A stretch of 64,000 bases of DNA from Vanilla planifolia (Eukaryota > Streptophyta > Magnoliopsida > Asparagales > Orchidaceae), in NCBI GenBank assembly GCA_023846275.1, contig JAIUJO010000186.1, forward strand, positions 249,221 to 313,220, written 5' to 3'. The notes under the pieces were generated by a model. The model was not told the origin of the DNA and made no database searches. It was given only the letters and a program-made list of their open reading frames with translations. How positions within the stretch are numbered: position 1 is the stretch's first letter; each line of letters begins with the position of its first letter. The position numbers and the translations under genes were made by a program. Positions 29,036 through 41,888 of this stretch are shown here, in pieces.

Positions 29036-31650
29036 ATTTCCCTATCGTAACTGGGATTTTAACCTCAAAATCTAGAAAACATCCCTAACTATTTACAAAA
29101 AACTTCACTTTCCTATGTTGAAGTAGCCTCTTGCTGGACCAAGCATTTCAAAAGGAGCTTGACCAAAGTATGCTTAGATTTCTTTGCTATCCAACATAAC
29201 TAAAAAATATGCACTATTTATTTATAAATAAGAGACATCTGCCCCAAAATACAATCGTCATGATACGCTTAGACATCTTCTAAAGGACCTTGCACATATT
29301 TCATCAAATTAGATACATTAAAAATATCATGTATCATAGTTATAGCCTAGAGCAACTAAAGTATATATGTCACTAATGTAATCCTTTCCATAATTTGATA
29401 GGGTCACATGCACATGTGCTTTAATTTGGAATCCTTCCAAAATTAGAATAGTCCTTGCATCAAGTAACCTTAAAGAAAATCTAGTTCTTAATAAGAAAAT
29501 GACCAAATATATGCTTACTGACGTGGTTCTTCATTTGATGATCTTGCATAACCCACACTCCACCACTCCCTCTATAAATCTCCTTAGTAGTCGCTTTTAC
29601 AAATTGAAGCCCGAAGCATACTAGCCTTACCTTGTACCAAATGCAATAGAAATCTATAACACTTACCAGTGTGGCCTCAAATTGTACCTTGATAATGGCA
29701 AATTATTAGCTTTTGTTATAAATAAATTCCACTAGTGGAAAATTTTTTAAACCTATTTGATGAGTAAGATTGCATTCTATGCCTTAACAAATTCTCCAAG
29801 TAAATTATCCTTTAAATTGTCCATCAGTATAATAGTGAACCACTATAAAAAATGTAAGAGTAGTTATCATTACTTGATGTAAGAGATTAGTAAACCAAGA
29901 TGTAAGCTTTGTGTATTGGTCTTAAATGATCACATTTGGTACTACTATTGAAGTGACTTCAAACCATCTAACTAGTAATCATGGAGGCAAAATGAGCTGA
30001 GTTGAGCTATTAAACATTATACTACCAACTTATCTTGAATTTGACTAAAATATGGATCCATGAGTTATGTCTCAACTAAAGGAATCAACTACAAAATTAC
30101 CCTTGGTTGTGCAGTAGTTTACATCCATACAATAAATTTAATGAGTTCTAACTAGAGTTGCTACCAAAAGTTGCCCTCCCTTTGAGTAAGGATATATTTA
30201 AGACATAAGTAGTCAATAAAGAGTTTAACTCCAACGTCATATAAGCAATGCCACAATGTTTTAAGGGCAAACACTATAGTAATCAACTCCAAAACATGGA
30301 TCAAGTAGTGTCATTGGTCACATAACTTTTTAGATCAATAACTTATATCACATAAGAATAGCCTCTAGTCAAACATGTGATGCTTCAATGATGACATAGA
30401 GCTTAACCTATTATAATAAACTAAATAATATAGCTTAACTAAATTTCTTTTTCAACTCACGAATGCTCTATGAACCTCAAAAAGATAATGAGTAAACAAC
30501 ACCCTTTCTAATTCACTGCTAACTAATGTAACAACCATGAAAAACTTTGGCAAACATGTAATAATATCCTACAAAGCATACAAAATCATGAATCATTGAC
30601 ATGATAGAAAACCTTTTCCAATTAGTAATATATTGCTTATTTTTTTGATCCATTGCAATCCCATCGCCATTAAAAAAATTTCTAACATATGGCATAAAAT
30701 CAAGCCAAATGAAGTAATTTGTGAAATTGGCATAAAATTTCTTGATGCTTAGCAACTCCAACACAACTTACAAATTCCTAGCTTGCTGATCCATGGTCTT
30801 GGAGTTTTTGTTTCCTTATTAACACTATTAATGCTCCTTTGAGCCTTAGGAAAGTTTTTCATCTATGTCCACGCTTGATATAGTTGTAGCTTGCATTTTC
30901 ATTTACTTTTCAAATACCTCTACCTATTACAATGGATCTTATATCTCTAAGTCTGATGTCTAGGGTGGTCTCTATGACACTTACTAATAAGCTAAGTAAG
31001 AATTAGTACAAATCAGTTGTCATTGTCAATTGCTATTTCTTGCCATAAAATCTAGTAGTCCTTTCTTTTTGGGGAGGAATCATAATCCTTCCTCTTCTCC
31101 CTAGTTTCATGATGTGCATCTATCAAATGCTTTTCATAATTCACCAAACTAGCATGTTTAACTAAATCTTGATATTTAGTGAAATGGGTCACCAATAAAT
31201 GTCTCTTATGGGAAGGTCTAAGCCACACAAGAAAAGCTCACAATGTCAATCTTTGTTGTCACTAGCATAGACACATAAATAGTATTTTATATGAATGGAG
31301 AAAAAAATGTAAGTGAAATCCAACACTATCTAATTTATGTCATCTCCCTCTTAATCTAAGCTTGGCCAACTTTGGTGCAATGTAACCTCTAAAAATGACC
31401 ATGAAGTAATTCCATCATATTTGAATATCAAGAGAATCCGAAAACTTTATATACCACTAACGACACCACAACGTAGCTACCTCCAATTCTAAAAGCATTT
31501 GTACAAGTGCAACATCCCACTCAATTTGCCACCCCATTAAATTTGACAGCTTGTAGACATGGGTTAACCAATGATTAATAATTACTAATTTACTCATACC
31601 TACTAATACCCTTCACCTCAATTTAATATAAGATTTTACCAAATGCTTCC
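29036..31650 (-). mobile_element. Ty3/gypsy gag-pol fossil (interior of the long-LTR element)
   Basis: Read on the - strand from high to low coordinates. A gag segment at 31,150-31,600 includes HLLVTHFTKYQDLVKHASLV and a basic SSPKRKDY tail. A zinc-knuckle remnant lies near 30,860-30,900. An RT segment at 30,519-30,764 has the FLGHV...DGIAMD...NW and VCFVGYYYMFAKVF pattern of plant chromoviruses. An RNase H segment at about 30,060-30,480 reads HCLYDVGVKLFIDYLCLKYI in one stretch. Integrase pieces follow at 29,650-29,900 (TDGQ and PLVEFIYNKS). The C-terminal MIHDIFNVSNLMKYV segment is near 29,300. The order is canonical for Ty3/gypsy, most like the Tekay/Del-type lineage. It is broken in many places and clearly inactive. 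Confidence 0.8.
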
Positions 31651-33140
31651 ATAAGGACTTAGGCAATTCTTTGGTAGTCATAACCTAAAAAGGTTGGTCA
31701 ACCATGGGCTCGCCTTTGGCGTGCCCACTACCAATTGAGTATTTCAAAGTAGTTCTATGCTTTTGGCCATCATTGTTAAAGGAAAAGTAACATAAAAATT
31801 TGCTCCAAGAAGAAATTAAAATACATAAGTAAACCTTAATCCACTATGACATTCTTATTTGATTCCATAAGAAGGAATACTACCTATGTTGTTGGCTTGA
31901 TGGATCTTAGGACAAAGCATATCTCCAATTGAGATGGTTCAAATGGCACCATAGCTTCCATTTTAACTTGAAACCTTCTCTGGTATTGATTTACGTTTTA
32001 AGGAAACATCTTGCAATCTATTTCGTCAAAAATGTTGCTTTTTAGTCTCCAACATCTTTATGTAAAAACTCTCTTAATGTGGATGTAATGACAATCAAGC
32101 TAACTTGGGAAAATAATACAATGGTCTACATGGATGTATAATTCGCAAAGGATTAAAATAATAAAATAAGGAACTTCCAAAAAATGGGGCAATAATAATG
32201 GATTTTAATAGAAAATTCAATATGATAGTCTTCCTACCTATTGCTAAGGTTACTACAAGCAAGGCCATTACATACTTCATTGCAAGCACAACAAAACCAC
32301 AACAAACCCACCACTAAAGTTAGATAAACAAGAGATTTCAACTATCATGACTACACTAAATCCTCTTAGTCATATCTTGGATGATAATTTGTAATTATAG
32401 GAGGAACAACAGCTACATTGAAAAGAATCCACACCAAAATGTGTGTCAAAAAAAAATGTAATTCAAAAGCATACAATTAATATTCATATCAATAATTATT
32501 TTAGCATATTAAGAAAATATCTTAGAGTAAGCAGGCATCAGTTCTCTTTTTTAAATTTCATAGCATCATCGTGTAAAGCTAATCAATTTGTATGATCTTC
32601 AAACACTAAACGTTTTTTGTGAAGAACTTCTAGAAAAAGCAAAGCATTTAGGCAATTTAAAATACAATGATGAAGACTTCACCCTTATCTTTGGTAGGTA
32701 AACATATAAAAGATAGTGTATTGTTCAGGAAAAACCAAGAAACCACATGGGAAATAAAAAAACACACAAATTATATAAATTAATGATTATGCAACAAATA
32801 ATGACTAACATCCATATATGAAACATAATACAAGTATTAAATAAAAGTTTAGATTGCCAGGTAAATAATCTTATTAAATAAAGAGTTTCCTTATATTTGC
32901 TAATGTAACCCATGGAATGCAAAGAAAACGTTTTCAACATTCTAAAAAGTTTCTACTTCAATATTATTATGGTAATATGTCAAATAAGAAAAGGATCCTT
33001 TCAAAGATAGAATTTTCTTGATTGATCATACGTGTTGAGAAGCACTTTGCTCAAATTTTGGTAAAACATCAAGATTGAAGCAATTTTTCTAATTAGATAT
33101 TCATTTTTATGACAAGGGCTAAAATAATATTAAAAGATCT
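31650..33140. other. AT-rich interval, probably gypsy leader/gag-proximal sequence
   Basis: By position, between gag (31.6 kb) and the primer-binding site (39.6 kb) of the - strand gypsy element, this should be part of that element's 5' interior. I see no clear motif. Short open frames on the - strand at 32,095-32,289 and 32,725-32,940 have no recognisable content. Confidence 0.35.
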
Positions 33141-33149
33141 CCCCAACAT

Positions 33150-35320
33150 AGTCTCATCCAAATTTTTTGCTGCTCAACCTTATCATGGTTAATTGGAACA
33201 GAGTTTAATGTGGTGGAAACATTAAATGAGAACAAGGGGTATGCCACTTCTAAATTCAAAGCAATTTAGGAATTTTTAGACTTCATTGATAAGTTTTGCC
33301 CCATTTAACTTCCATTATCTTTAAATCATTTTTAGTGCTCTAATGAAGGGAAAAGAATTGGGTGTATAAATGTGCTTATAGTGTGCTGTTGAGTCAAGAT
33401 TTGATTGATCAACTTGTTAGGAGTGTAATCCAATAAGTTTTGAAAATAACTTGAGATCTTACTACATAGCTTCAACATTTTTCAAAGGATTGTCCCTCGG
33501 CTTCATAGTAATTCAAATTTAGAGCACGTCATCAAAATACCTTCCATTCTAGAAATTTTTCAAAGCAATTGGTCATTACCAAATAATGTGGAATGAAAGA
33601 TCTTAGTTTTAAGTTAAAATGGCTAAAATGTTGTCCCAAGTAATGGAACAAAATAACACTTAAAACATATTTGATACCATTAGGCTATTTCATGAACAAA
33701 TTCAACATACAAAAATCTATTTTAAATCTAGTCACAATAAGGAAATAAGGATGGAACTAACAAAGACTCATGATATCCCCTTCCATGTTCTTTTAAAAGA
33801 GGAAACTTATTAGCATCAAAAGGCTAGCATTAAATGACTAAAACAAGAGGAAAGAATAAGAAACTTCTTTCACCCCTAGTAAATGAAAAACATATCTCAA
33901 TTATTAATTTCAAAAATAAAAAAGTGAATTAGGATGGAACTAACAAAGACTCATGATATCCTCCTCCATGTTGTTTTAAAAGAGGAAAATTATTAGCATC
34001 AAAAGGCTAGCATTAAATGACTAAATTGGAAAAGAATAATAAAACTTTTTCACCCCTAGTAAATGACAAAAAATATCTAAATTATTAATTACAAACATAA
34101 AAGTGTCTAATGACATTTTGGCATAATAAGAAGATAAACAACTGAAGCCATAATTTAGTGTTTTCATAAATTGGGTAAGCTTCTAAACTAGATGAGAATG
34201 TCACTATGCTTAGCTACATAATTTCTATAGTAAAAGGTCAAGACAATAAGCTATTATCGAAGAAATTCTGAAAGGAGGAAATCAAACATATATATTTCAT
34301 ATGGGCCATATAACACCTTTTGAATAGATGGATTAAACAATAAAGTTTTCACACATTGTTAGAATATAAACCTTTTTGAAATTACCAAAATGAGAACCTG
34401 AATGATTCAATAATTTTAGGAAAATTTATTTGTGCATTTTTATTAAGAAAAAATCTCTCTTAACAGTTGGCAATTAGACAGCAAAAAATTCTTGGTCTTC
34501 TTATCTCCTAGAGCAATTTACATTTGTCAAAGTCAAAGTGATAATGGATAACTTTCCACATCCATAAAAATTTGTTACAAAATTAAAAAGAAGAGAGAGA
34601 AGAAAAATTTTATTTATTGAAGGTGATCATAAATATGGTCTAAAAAAAGTCATGGCAATTTCAAAGCAAGCTTCGCATGAGATTCCACTTTATCGATAAT
34701 TTAATTATGGTAATCCTAAGTGCTTTGTGTAGCATCTACACTTCTAGATATTTTCAATAGCTATACAAATTGTTATCTTAAAGTCACTTGATGGCTCAAC
34801 CAAGCTAATCTAAGGCATGGTTTTTCATTAAGCCCAACCTAGATCTTATCCAACAGTATCTCATTGAGGTTTTTTATATGACAAAACAATCTTTATCATT
34901 AAAGACTCAAAATAAAGTTTGAGTATTGACAAATTTCTTATAGACTTTAAAATAATATCCATTTTACAAATCAAACAACACGAAAGAAAATTTAATCGTA
35001 AGAACAAAAAAAATCTTAAACATGCTAGAGGAATCTACAAAAGCTGAGCTTTCAAATAACTAAACTCGCAATAGTATTTTTTGGTTTTCTCCTCTCCCTC
35101 GGTGGAAAGAAAAAAAATTTAACACCTAATTAATAAATCAAATGGGGCCGGTAAGTTGGAAGAAAAAGCTATTCCCTATGGGAGAAAGACTTATTCTTGT
35201 GAATCACATTCTAAATTCAAAATGAATATATTCTTTAATTGAAATAAATCATCTTATTATTATACTACATTAGAATTGAAAAGTGCAAGAATAATTTTTA
35301 TTGGTGATTAACATTGTGTT
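33150..35320 (+). mobile_element. Second L1-type LINE, decayed (endonuclease end to RT thumb)
   Basis: From 33,252 a frame includes FLDFIDKFCPI and continues to a CSNEGKRIGCI stretch, matching the FxDFIxxxxLIDLPL...FTWSN...R pattern near the end of plant L1 endonuclease. VPRLHSNSN follows near 33,500, like the LPRLHSDHNPILL motif. The endonuclease-RT linker (LKEETYQHQKASIK) is present in two tandem copies. A palm-like LRHGFSLSPT stretch, comparable to LRQGDPLSPYLF, lies near 34,815. The RT thumb at 35,153-35,224 reads SWKKKLFPMGERLILVNHIL, a very close match to plant L1. IEKCKNNFYW follows at 35,275-35,304, as in LDKIRRNFLW. Multiple stops and frame changes make it inactive. It lies in the 5' interior of the gypsy element on the opposite strand. 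Confidence 0.75.
33748..34108 (+). repeat. Tandem duplication, two copies of a 183-bp unit, inside the LINE
   Basis: Copy 1 starts at 33,748 and copy 2 at 33,931. Both begin AGGATGGAACTAACAAAGAC and run in parallel to an ATTATTAATT-rich end. The copies look about 90 percent identical by eye, far closer than the LINE is to any active relative. The duplication therefore happened long after the LINE died. The unit covers the endonuclease-RT linker segment. Confidence 0.92.
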
Positions 35321-37390
35321 TTTAACCTCTAATCAAAATCTATTGTTTGATATTAATAAGTCGTATGTATTTCTCTTGAATTTGTCTAAGTGAATATTTA
35401 GTTTTGAGATAGTTGATGCTAGCTAAAGTTTAATGGTAAACTTAAATGAGAAAAGAAAATGTCAAATCTGATGAAGATCATTTGGGACGGATTGAAAAAC
35501 CATTGAGATATTTATTTTAAGATTAATTTTAACTACTTCTCTATTATTTTGATTAGAATGTTAAGTTTGATTAAAATTATTGTTATGAGACAAAAAATTA
35601 ATTTTATTTAGATTAACCATCTCAAAAAAATATTTAGAAAAAGAAACATTGTTAATTTCTCATGAATATCAAAAGAATTCTTATTTCATTCTTGATCATA
35701 TCTTTAAAAATCTTTGTTCAATAAAATGTTGGAAAAATATATTTTAAAAATAAATAATTAGTTAGTAGCAAAGTAATATCAAAAAATAGCTAATTCCACA
35801 TTACTTAAATACAATGAAAAGAAATTCTATAAAAAATCTAATTCTTTACAAAAGTTAGATCAAAACTTAATTAACTAACCCTAAAGTGAATGAACGATAT
35901 AGAAGCCAACTCCATTAATTGGCTAACTCTAAAGAAGAAATAGAGTGTTAAAAACAAATATTCTTTGTTCTTATGTGTGATGGTAGACTAAACTCACGTC
36001 CTATATTTGGGCAACTAAAGTTTTAGTTGTGGGAGTCATTTGTATTAGCCAATTATGCATTTTTGCAATTGAATTATCATCATCTCATCAGCTTCTTTAA
36101 ATATGATAATTCATTAGCAATCTAGTCACAACATTTCTATATCATATGTGTGGCATCAATCCATAAAGATCAAGTTCCAGCTATTTGATGAAAAAGATCT
36201 AATTGTCGAAATCAAGCCATTTTTCCGAGCAATGCCACCACAAATCTAGCAATTCAATCGTACAGTTTTTTTGATCAAATAATAAAAAATTCATTCAATC
36301 ATGCGGCTCCTTACATAAAAGCTATTTTTATGTTATTTGTGAGTCATTAGAATTATTACCTAAAAACACCTATGTTTATAAAAAGACATACATAGACAAC
36401 ATTTAATTATATTGTTGGCTCTTTTCATTATTATGTAACTACTTTACATAGTGAAAAAATTTTAATAAGTAGAAAAAATTATATATAACAGATTATTTAA
36501 TTTTTTAAGAAATTATGGTAAATTTATAAATCAAAATTTCGAGCCTTTAAAGCCATTAGTAGATGGTACTCATTATCTCTTTTATTCACTACATCCTTCC
36601 ACCAACAAACTCCTTTTTGTCTTTCATTTTACGCTCCGATTTTTCTCATACTTTTGTTGTTTAAATAAAAATACTGGTGCCTTGTAGTGTATTATGTCAA
36701 ACATAGGAAATTACTTTGTGTTAAGTAGAAAATTTGCATTATAGTTTTCGTTTGCTCATTTTATCAGTCTTATTTTGTTGTAAGAAAATTGACAACTATC
36801 ATTTTATTTTTCATAGTAGTGAGGATCAAACCTACCCATTTTTGGAATAAGTTTTATATTTGATATTTTTTTCATGCCTTATTTTTGTTTGAGGGAGGAT
36901 GCAGGATTGAGTTAAGTCAAGCTGCCATTTATTTGTGTTAAAGATTTCATTTGAAAATTTTCATGACAATAATTTATTAAAAGAAAATTAACAAATTTTA
37001 AAATAAAATTAGAATTTAGAAAATTTTGTTTTTAGAGACTTGCTCAATCATAAAAATAATGACTTCAAAGATATTTTCTTTGAATATTTTAAACTGAAAT
37101 TTTTAGACCAAGAAATTTACCCCCTCTAGTTACACAACACTTCAATTATGGGAGTAATCATAAGAATTTTTGGACCAATTAGGAGAAAGGTTGCCTTCCA
37201 AGAATGGCTTATCTCATAAAAAACTTGTGGAGGTAAAGCCAACATTTTTATGAAAATTTAATTAGACACTTCTCTCAAACAATTCGTTATGTCCAAGGTA
37301 GATGAAAGCGAAATACATGACATCAAGAAATAATTAATCATATCTAACTCATTGAAATATAAAAAATGACAAAAAATATGGTCTACACTC
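35320..37390. other. AT-rich interval, nothing recognised
   Basis: No domain motif, terminal repeat or RNA gene is visible. It separates the LINE RT thumb (35.3 kb) from LINE-like 3' segments (37.4-38.2 kb), so it could contain another decayed insertion. I could not find its ends. Confidence 0.35.
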
Positions 37391-37399
37391 ATAGTAAAT

Positions 37400-38200
37400 T
37401 TTTGCATCAACTAAAAAATAGCTATTGGACTCTTGTAGTAGATTGAAAGTTCTTCACTTGGTTGGCTTGGGAAGAAACCAAGACTAATGGACTAATATTG
37501 CCATTCATACACAAATTTATAACTCAAAATGCCTACAGAAATTTCTCCATTGATATGGAGAATATTCAACAAATTGTTACCATTCCATTATGCCTTAAGA
37601 GGCCCAAAATACAAGTAGCATAATAATTCCTACATTATCTAAAAAAGACTCAATGGATCATGCATTTGGGAGTGATTACAGAGCATGTATGTTGTGGTCT
37701 GCCTTCAGCTAAAGTTTTTGCATTCAACAAGCTAATATAACTAAGATAACTATTGCATTATCCTTGTTTTGCAAACAATGAAATAATAATTCTAGTAGAA
37801 AAGAGGTCACTCAATTCCATTCATTAATGATACATTAGAATAAATGGAAGGATAGAAATTCTAAAACTCATGAGAAAATAATACAAGTAATACCATTATC
37901 TGTAATGTTAGCTTCAACTATTATAACAACATTTGCCAATTTTCACTCACTACGATTACTAAAGTAGACCTTTAATAGGTTCACCTTGGTTTTCTTCCTC
38001 CATAAACTTTCCTAAAAAATAAAACTGCAAGGTGATAAAGTGGTCTATCCATCTAGATAAAATTCCTAAAGTCTACATTGATTGGCTCACATAGTGTAAA
38101 AAAGGGTTGGTTGGTTATGGCTGAATTATTTTGAAACTTAAAGACAAAATAATGAAGTCATTCACCAACTTCTGTAGAAGCAAAAGGAATATCTCTAACA
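37400..38200 (+). mobile_element. Possible 3' part of a LINE (zf-RVT-like and RNase H-like segments)
   Basis: At 37,443-37,480 a frame reads KFFTWLAWEETKTN, like the KFFxWLAxxxRxxTxDNL segment of the zinc-binding domain C-terminal to plant L1 RT. At 38,050-38,175 a frame reads IPKVYIDWLT and, a little further on, a GLVGYG/IILKLKDKIMKSFTNFC pattern resembling the start of plant LINE RNase H (PKGxxKLNFDGSxKGNPGxAGxGGIIRDxxGxxxxSF). The order and strand fit the LINE at 33.2-35.3 kb, but the interval between them is longer than expected. Tentative. Confidence 0.4.
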
Positions 38201-39582
38201 CTTAAGTTTGCAAAAGTCCAATAGTAGGGATCTAACTAACCATGTCCTCAAGATGTACTATAAGCAAATCTGACAAATGGTATAAAGTAAAGTGAGCATC
38301 TCTTGGAAGCAACTGTGCATGATGGAGCAAATATGTTAAGTGATGGGAACAACAATAATGCGTTGGTGTTATATTGACAAAGAACAAAATAGTGCTGTGA
38401 ATAATGTCACAAAAATTGTAAGAAAAATTCCTAAATCAACAACTTGGAATCCATAAAATATTAACAAATCATGCAAGTCACTCAACAAACTTGATGAAAT
38501 TTGACATCCATACATTCAAACATACTAGAAGGTATGATGCATCAACCTTATTACAAAAATCTATTGTGATCAATAAAATTTGCATATTTTCACTAAGTGG
38601 AAACTTTTCATAAAGTCTGAAAGTAATCATCATAGTATGAAAAGTATCTAATGTTCATGTAGTTAGAATTTCATTCCATGACAACACATTCTATCACTAC
38701 ATTAATCAAATACACCTAAACGTTTGTAACTAGACAACAATCTTATAATTGTTATAACACTCCCTTAATGTTTAGGAAACTATGTTTGACTATGATCCCC
38801 CACTACAAAAATGGAAAGGTCCACTCGTCACCTACCACTTCTTTTCAAAAAAGGACATCAATATACTGTAACAATGCTTTGAATAGCATCAAATAGATAA
38901 ATCCTTTCATAGTTGCACTGTTAACATTAGACATCATCACACCATGACTATCCTACCTAATATCATATCATACAAGTACACTTCTTAAAGCTTTGCACTT
39001 TCAATTCTTGCATGCCTTCATACAACTTTGTTGCTCTTGAATCAACATAGCATCCAATAACTATGCTCAATAAACTTAAAACCAACTCATGTGTTTTGTC
39101 ATAATGGTGCAAGCTATAAGATCACTCTAATATGACATTTTGACAATGCGATGGCACATTGGCAAGTTACAGCACTCTTCTTACATTGTGATAAACAAGA
39201 AGAGTTCCAACATCTAGTTAGTAATGGATGGTATTGCTAGTAAATGTAAATCATTACTTTAGAATTAGACCAAAGCAACATACGTGAAGCCCTTTTTCAT
39301 TTTTGTTATACTTTTTTCTTCAACACCTAATGTAATCAAACAGGGAGATCTTTCGCCGTAAATTGAATTACCAAATAGAAATAAATTGGTCCCATTCACT
39401 ACAGCGGTAGCTATCAGATGATATCAAAGTTAGAACAAACATTAAATTGAATAAAAAAAATAAATGTAAATCTTTCCATATGCAATAGATTTTGTTTAAA
39501 AAAATAAGTTATGCACACTGATGTCTTACTCTCTTAAAGATGTAAAGGCTAAGGTTATTATGCTTAAACATGCCTTAATTAT
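38200..39582. other. AT-rich interval, likely 5' leader of the long-LTR gypsy element at its right end
   Basis: The last 200-300 bases lie next to the primer-binding site at 39,583 and so are leader sequence on the - strand. The rest shows no recognisable coding or structural signal. Confidence 0.35.
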
Positions 39583-39600
39583 ATTCTCTAATACCAAATT
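39583..39600 (-). other. Primer-binding site of the long-LTR gypsy element
   Basis: On the - strand this reads AATTTGGTATTAGAGAAT. It closely resembles TTGGTATCAGAGC, the plant LTR-element site complementary to the 3' end of initiator-Met tRNA. It directly abuts a CA-terminated LTR end (the + strand begins TGTTAGGG at 39,601). This fixes the 5' LTR to the right of 39,601 and the orientation as -. Confidence 0.75.
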
Positions 39601-41656
39601 TGTTAGGGTTGAGTTTTAGCCAACTATTTTTTATCACCCCCAAGTGCAACTAAATGCAAATATCCATTATTGTTCTAACAAATGTGATCGTACATGCCAA
39701 AAAAATATGGTAATATAAGTCATAGATGTTTACAACTATAACTAGAATATAAAAATTGTAAATGTTAAATTCTTAAATGACATCATAATCTAAGTCCAAC
39801 TAGAAACAATCATATACATCTAAATACTAAAACCAACAAATCATATTCTATAATAGTGTACTATTGATCAACATATAGAACTTATTGTCATGAATGGATG
39901 TAATAATACAACCACCATAAATAATATGGAAGATGAAATTCATCTATCAAGTGTACTAACTCTAATAATCTTAAGTATAACTTCACAATTACACCTAACT
40001 ACCTAAAAATGCAAAAAACATATATAATAAAATAAGCTAAGAAACTAAATAAAGAAAACATTAATCATTTTATCACATATAGTAATAAAGAGTTATATAC
40101 ATAAATATACAAGAGCAATGTAGAATCATTTCTAGATATAAAAGCTTAGCAATTTTATCTCTATTTACTTTGCTAACTTGACACTAGAGTTTTTTATTCA
40201 AATAAATGGACGACTATGTTCCACATCATTATAGTACTCTTAGTAAGATAAGAAAATAACAGCAAGGACTTCCATTCCTATTACATCATATCAGCTTGCA
40301 TCAAACATGGTAATGCCAGTCATGTGGGCCAACTTCTCAGAGTTCTATAAGTTTTCAATATGCACATGTATTCCTTAACACATCATAGTTTCCATATTAG
40401 GAAAAATGCACCATTATTCCCTCTTAATATTAAATATACAAATGGCATATATCAATACCTAGAATGACTTAGCACATGATCTGGTAGTCCTCTTATAAGG
40501 TAAATAAACAACGTGAAGTGGTTACCACCAAGCTAAGGTAATATGAATATCTAACTTACCAATCTTGTTTGTAAGGGCCCAAGACATAGCTCTGCTAAAT
40601 AAATTTTTTTCTAAATTAAGATCATATTCATGTGTTAATAATATCTTACCAATAAATATCTATCACTATCTAAACATTATTAGGGTTTCCTCATGCTCGA
40701 AGAAAGTAAGGATTTCATAATATGAATTCAACTATTTAGATTATTTAAGATCTCTACATCTATAAATCTACTATTTAGGATCATCGATTCTTTAATCAAG
40801 GTAGCAGAGGGTTTCTTCTAAACCCTTAGTACATTGTCTAAGGTTACTATTAATTACCTAAGTACCTTAAGGTTTTCGACAAATCCTAAATCAATCTTCT
40901 AAGGTACCATTATCCATCTTTTCTACAATTAATTTATTACTTAATTTCAACTTGGATCCTTCCTAGAACTTTAGTGCCTTCTTAAGTCATCCACTGAGTT
41001 TCAATTTGAAGGAAAATGTTGAATTGCACTCTTAGGTGCAGTATCAAATTTGTTACGAAAAAAAAGCCAAGGTCTTCTACACTTTGTAGCAAAACAATAA
41101 TGATTGCACCCTTTTTAAATGCCTTTCTTGAGCCACACACAACCCCTAGATAACCATTTAGAGTGTCATCTGATGGTCTAAGAGCCTAATCAAAGTTACT
41201 TATTTTATTACTTGATAAACCATGTGAAGCCAACTATTTAACCAACATTACAAAAATAATAAACTTCTTATCAAACCATTGTATATCTCTAATGCTTAAC
41301 CTTAGCCCTCTTAGCTTCTTCCAAGCTTTTTATTGAGACCTTTACTGTCATAAAGCATTATCCATAACATCCATAATGGATCACCAAGTGGTACTGGACT
41401 AAGTCCATTCATAAGACCTATTAGCGATTTCTTCAACATAAACAAAATCCTAAGGCCTTTTATGATCATACAATATGTTTCTCAATAAATGAACAACCAG
41501 TAATTCCGTAACATAATTTCTCAAAATGTAAAAGAATTTGAATGGAAAAATTAGGGAAAATAACATATATTAATTGTCCAAAGAAAAGGTGTAAAGCTTT
41601 TCCTATTAGGCCCTACTTATTTTGTGGCAAAAGTGTGGTGTGATTTTAATGTAGGA
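39601..41656 (-). mobile_element. 5' LTR of the long-LTR gypsy element, piece 1
   Basis: It starts at the LTR end next to the primer-binding site. Aligned blocks with the 3' LTR include TCCTATTACATCAT near 40,277 with TCCTATCACATTAT near 25,752, and AAAGTAAGGATT near 40,704 with the same word near 26,141. The piece stops where a smaller chromovirus has been inserted (41,657). The remainder of this LTR continues at about 51.64-52.26 kb and 53.29-54.15 kb. Confidence 0.65.
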
Positions 41657-41888
41657 TGATATGCTAAAATGTACTTTAGCTCATAGAAAATTAAAAATTA
41701 CTTAGGTCCAATTGATATATCTTTACAATTTCTACAAAAGCTATTTTATGTTTAGGATCAATAATCCTAGCATCGTCAAGCAAGTAAGAACTTTTTCTAG
41801 AAGCCAAGGACTCACACTGATTTTTAACATCAGAGGTCTCAATCAAAAGGAAAGGAAATTCTAACAACCCACACAAAAATTCTAACAA
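41657..41888 (-). repeat. 3' LTR of the nested chromovirus
   Basis: Both LTRs begin TGATATGCTAAAA on + and share ATATCTTTACAA, CTAGxATCxTxAxxCAAGTA and CTGATTTTTAACATCAGAGG-like blocks in order. The inner edge (element orientation TGTTAGAATTT) abuts a purine-rich stretch at about 41,889-41,905, a plausible polypurine tract. Confidence 0.8.
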
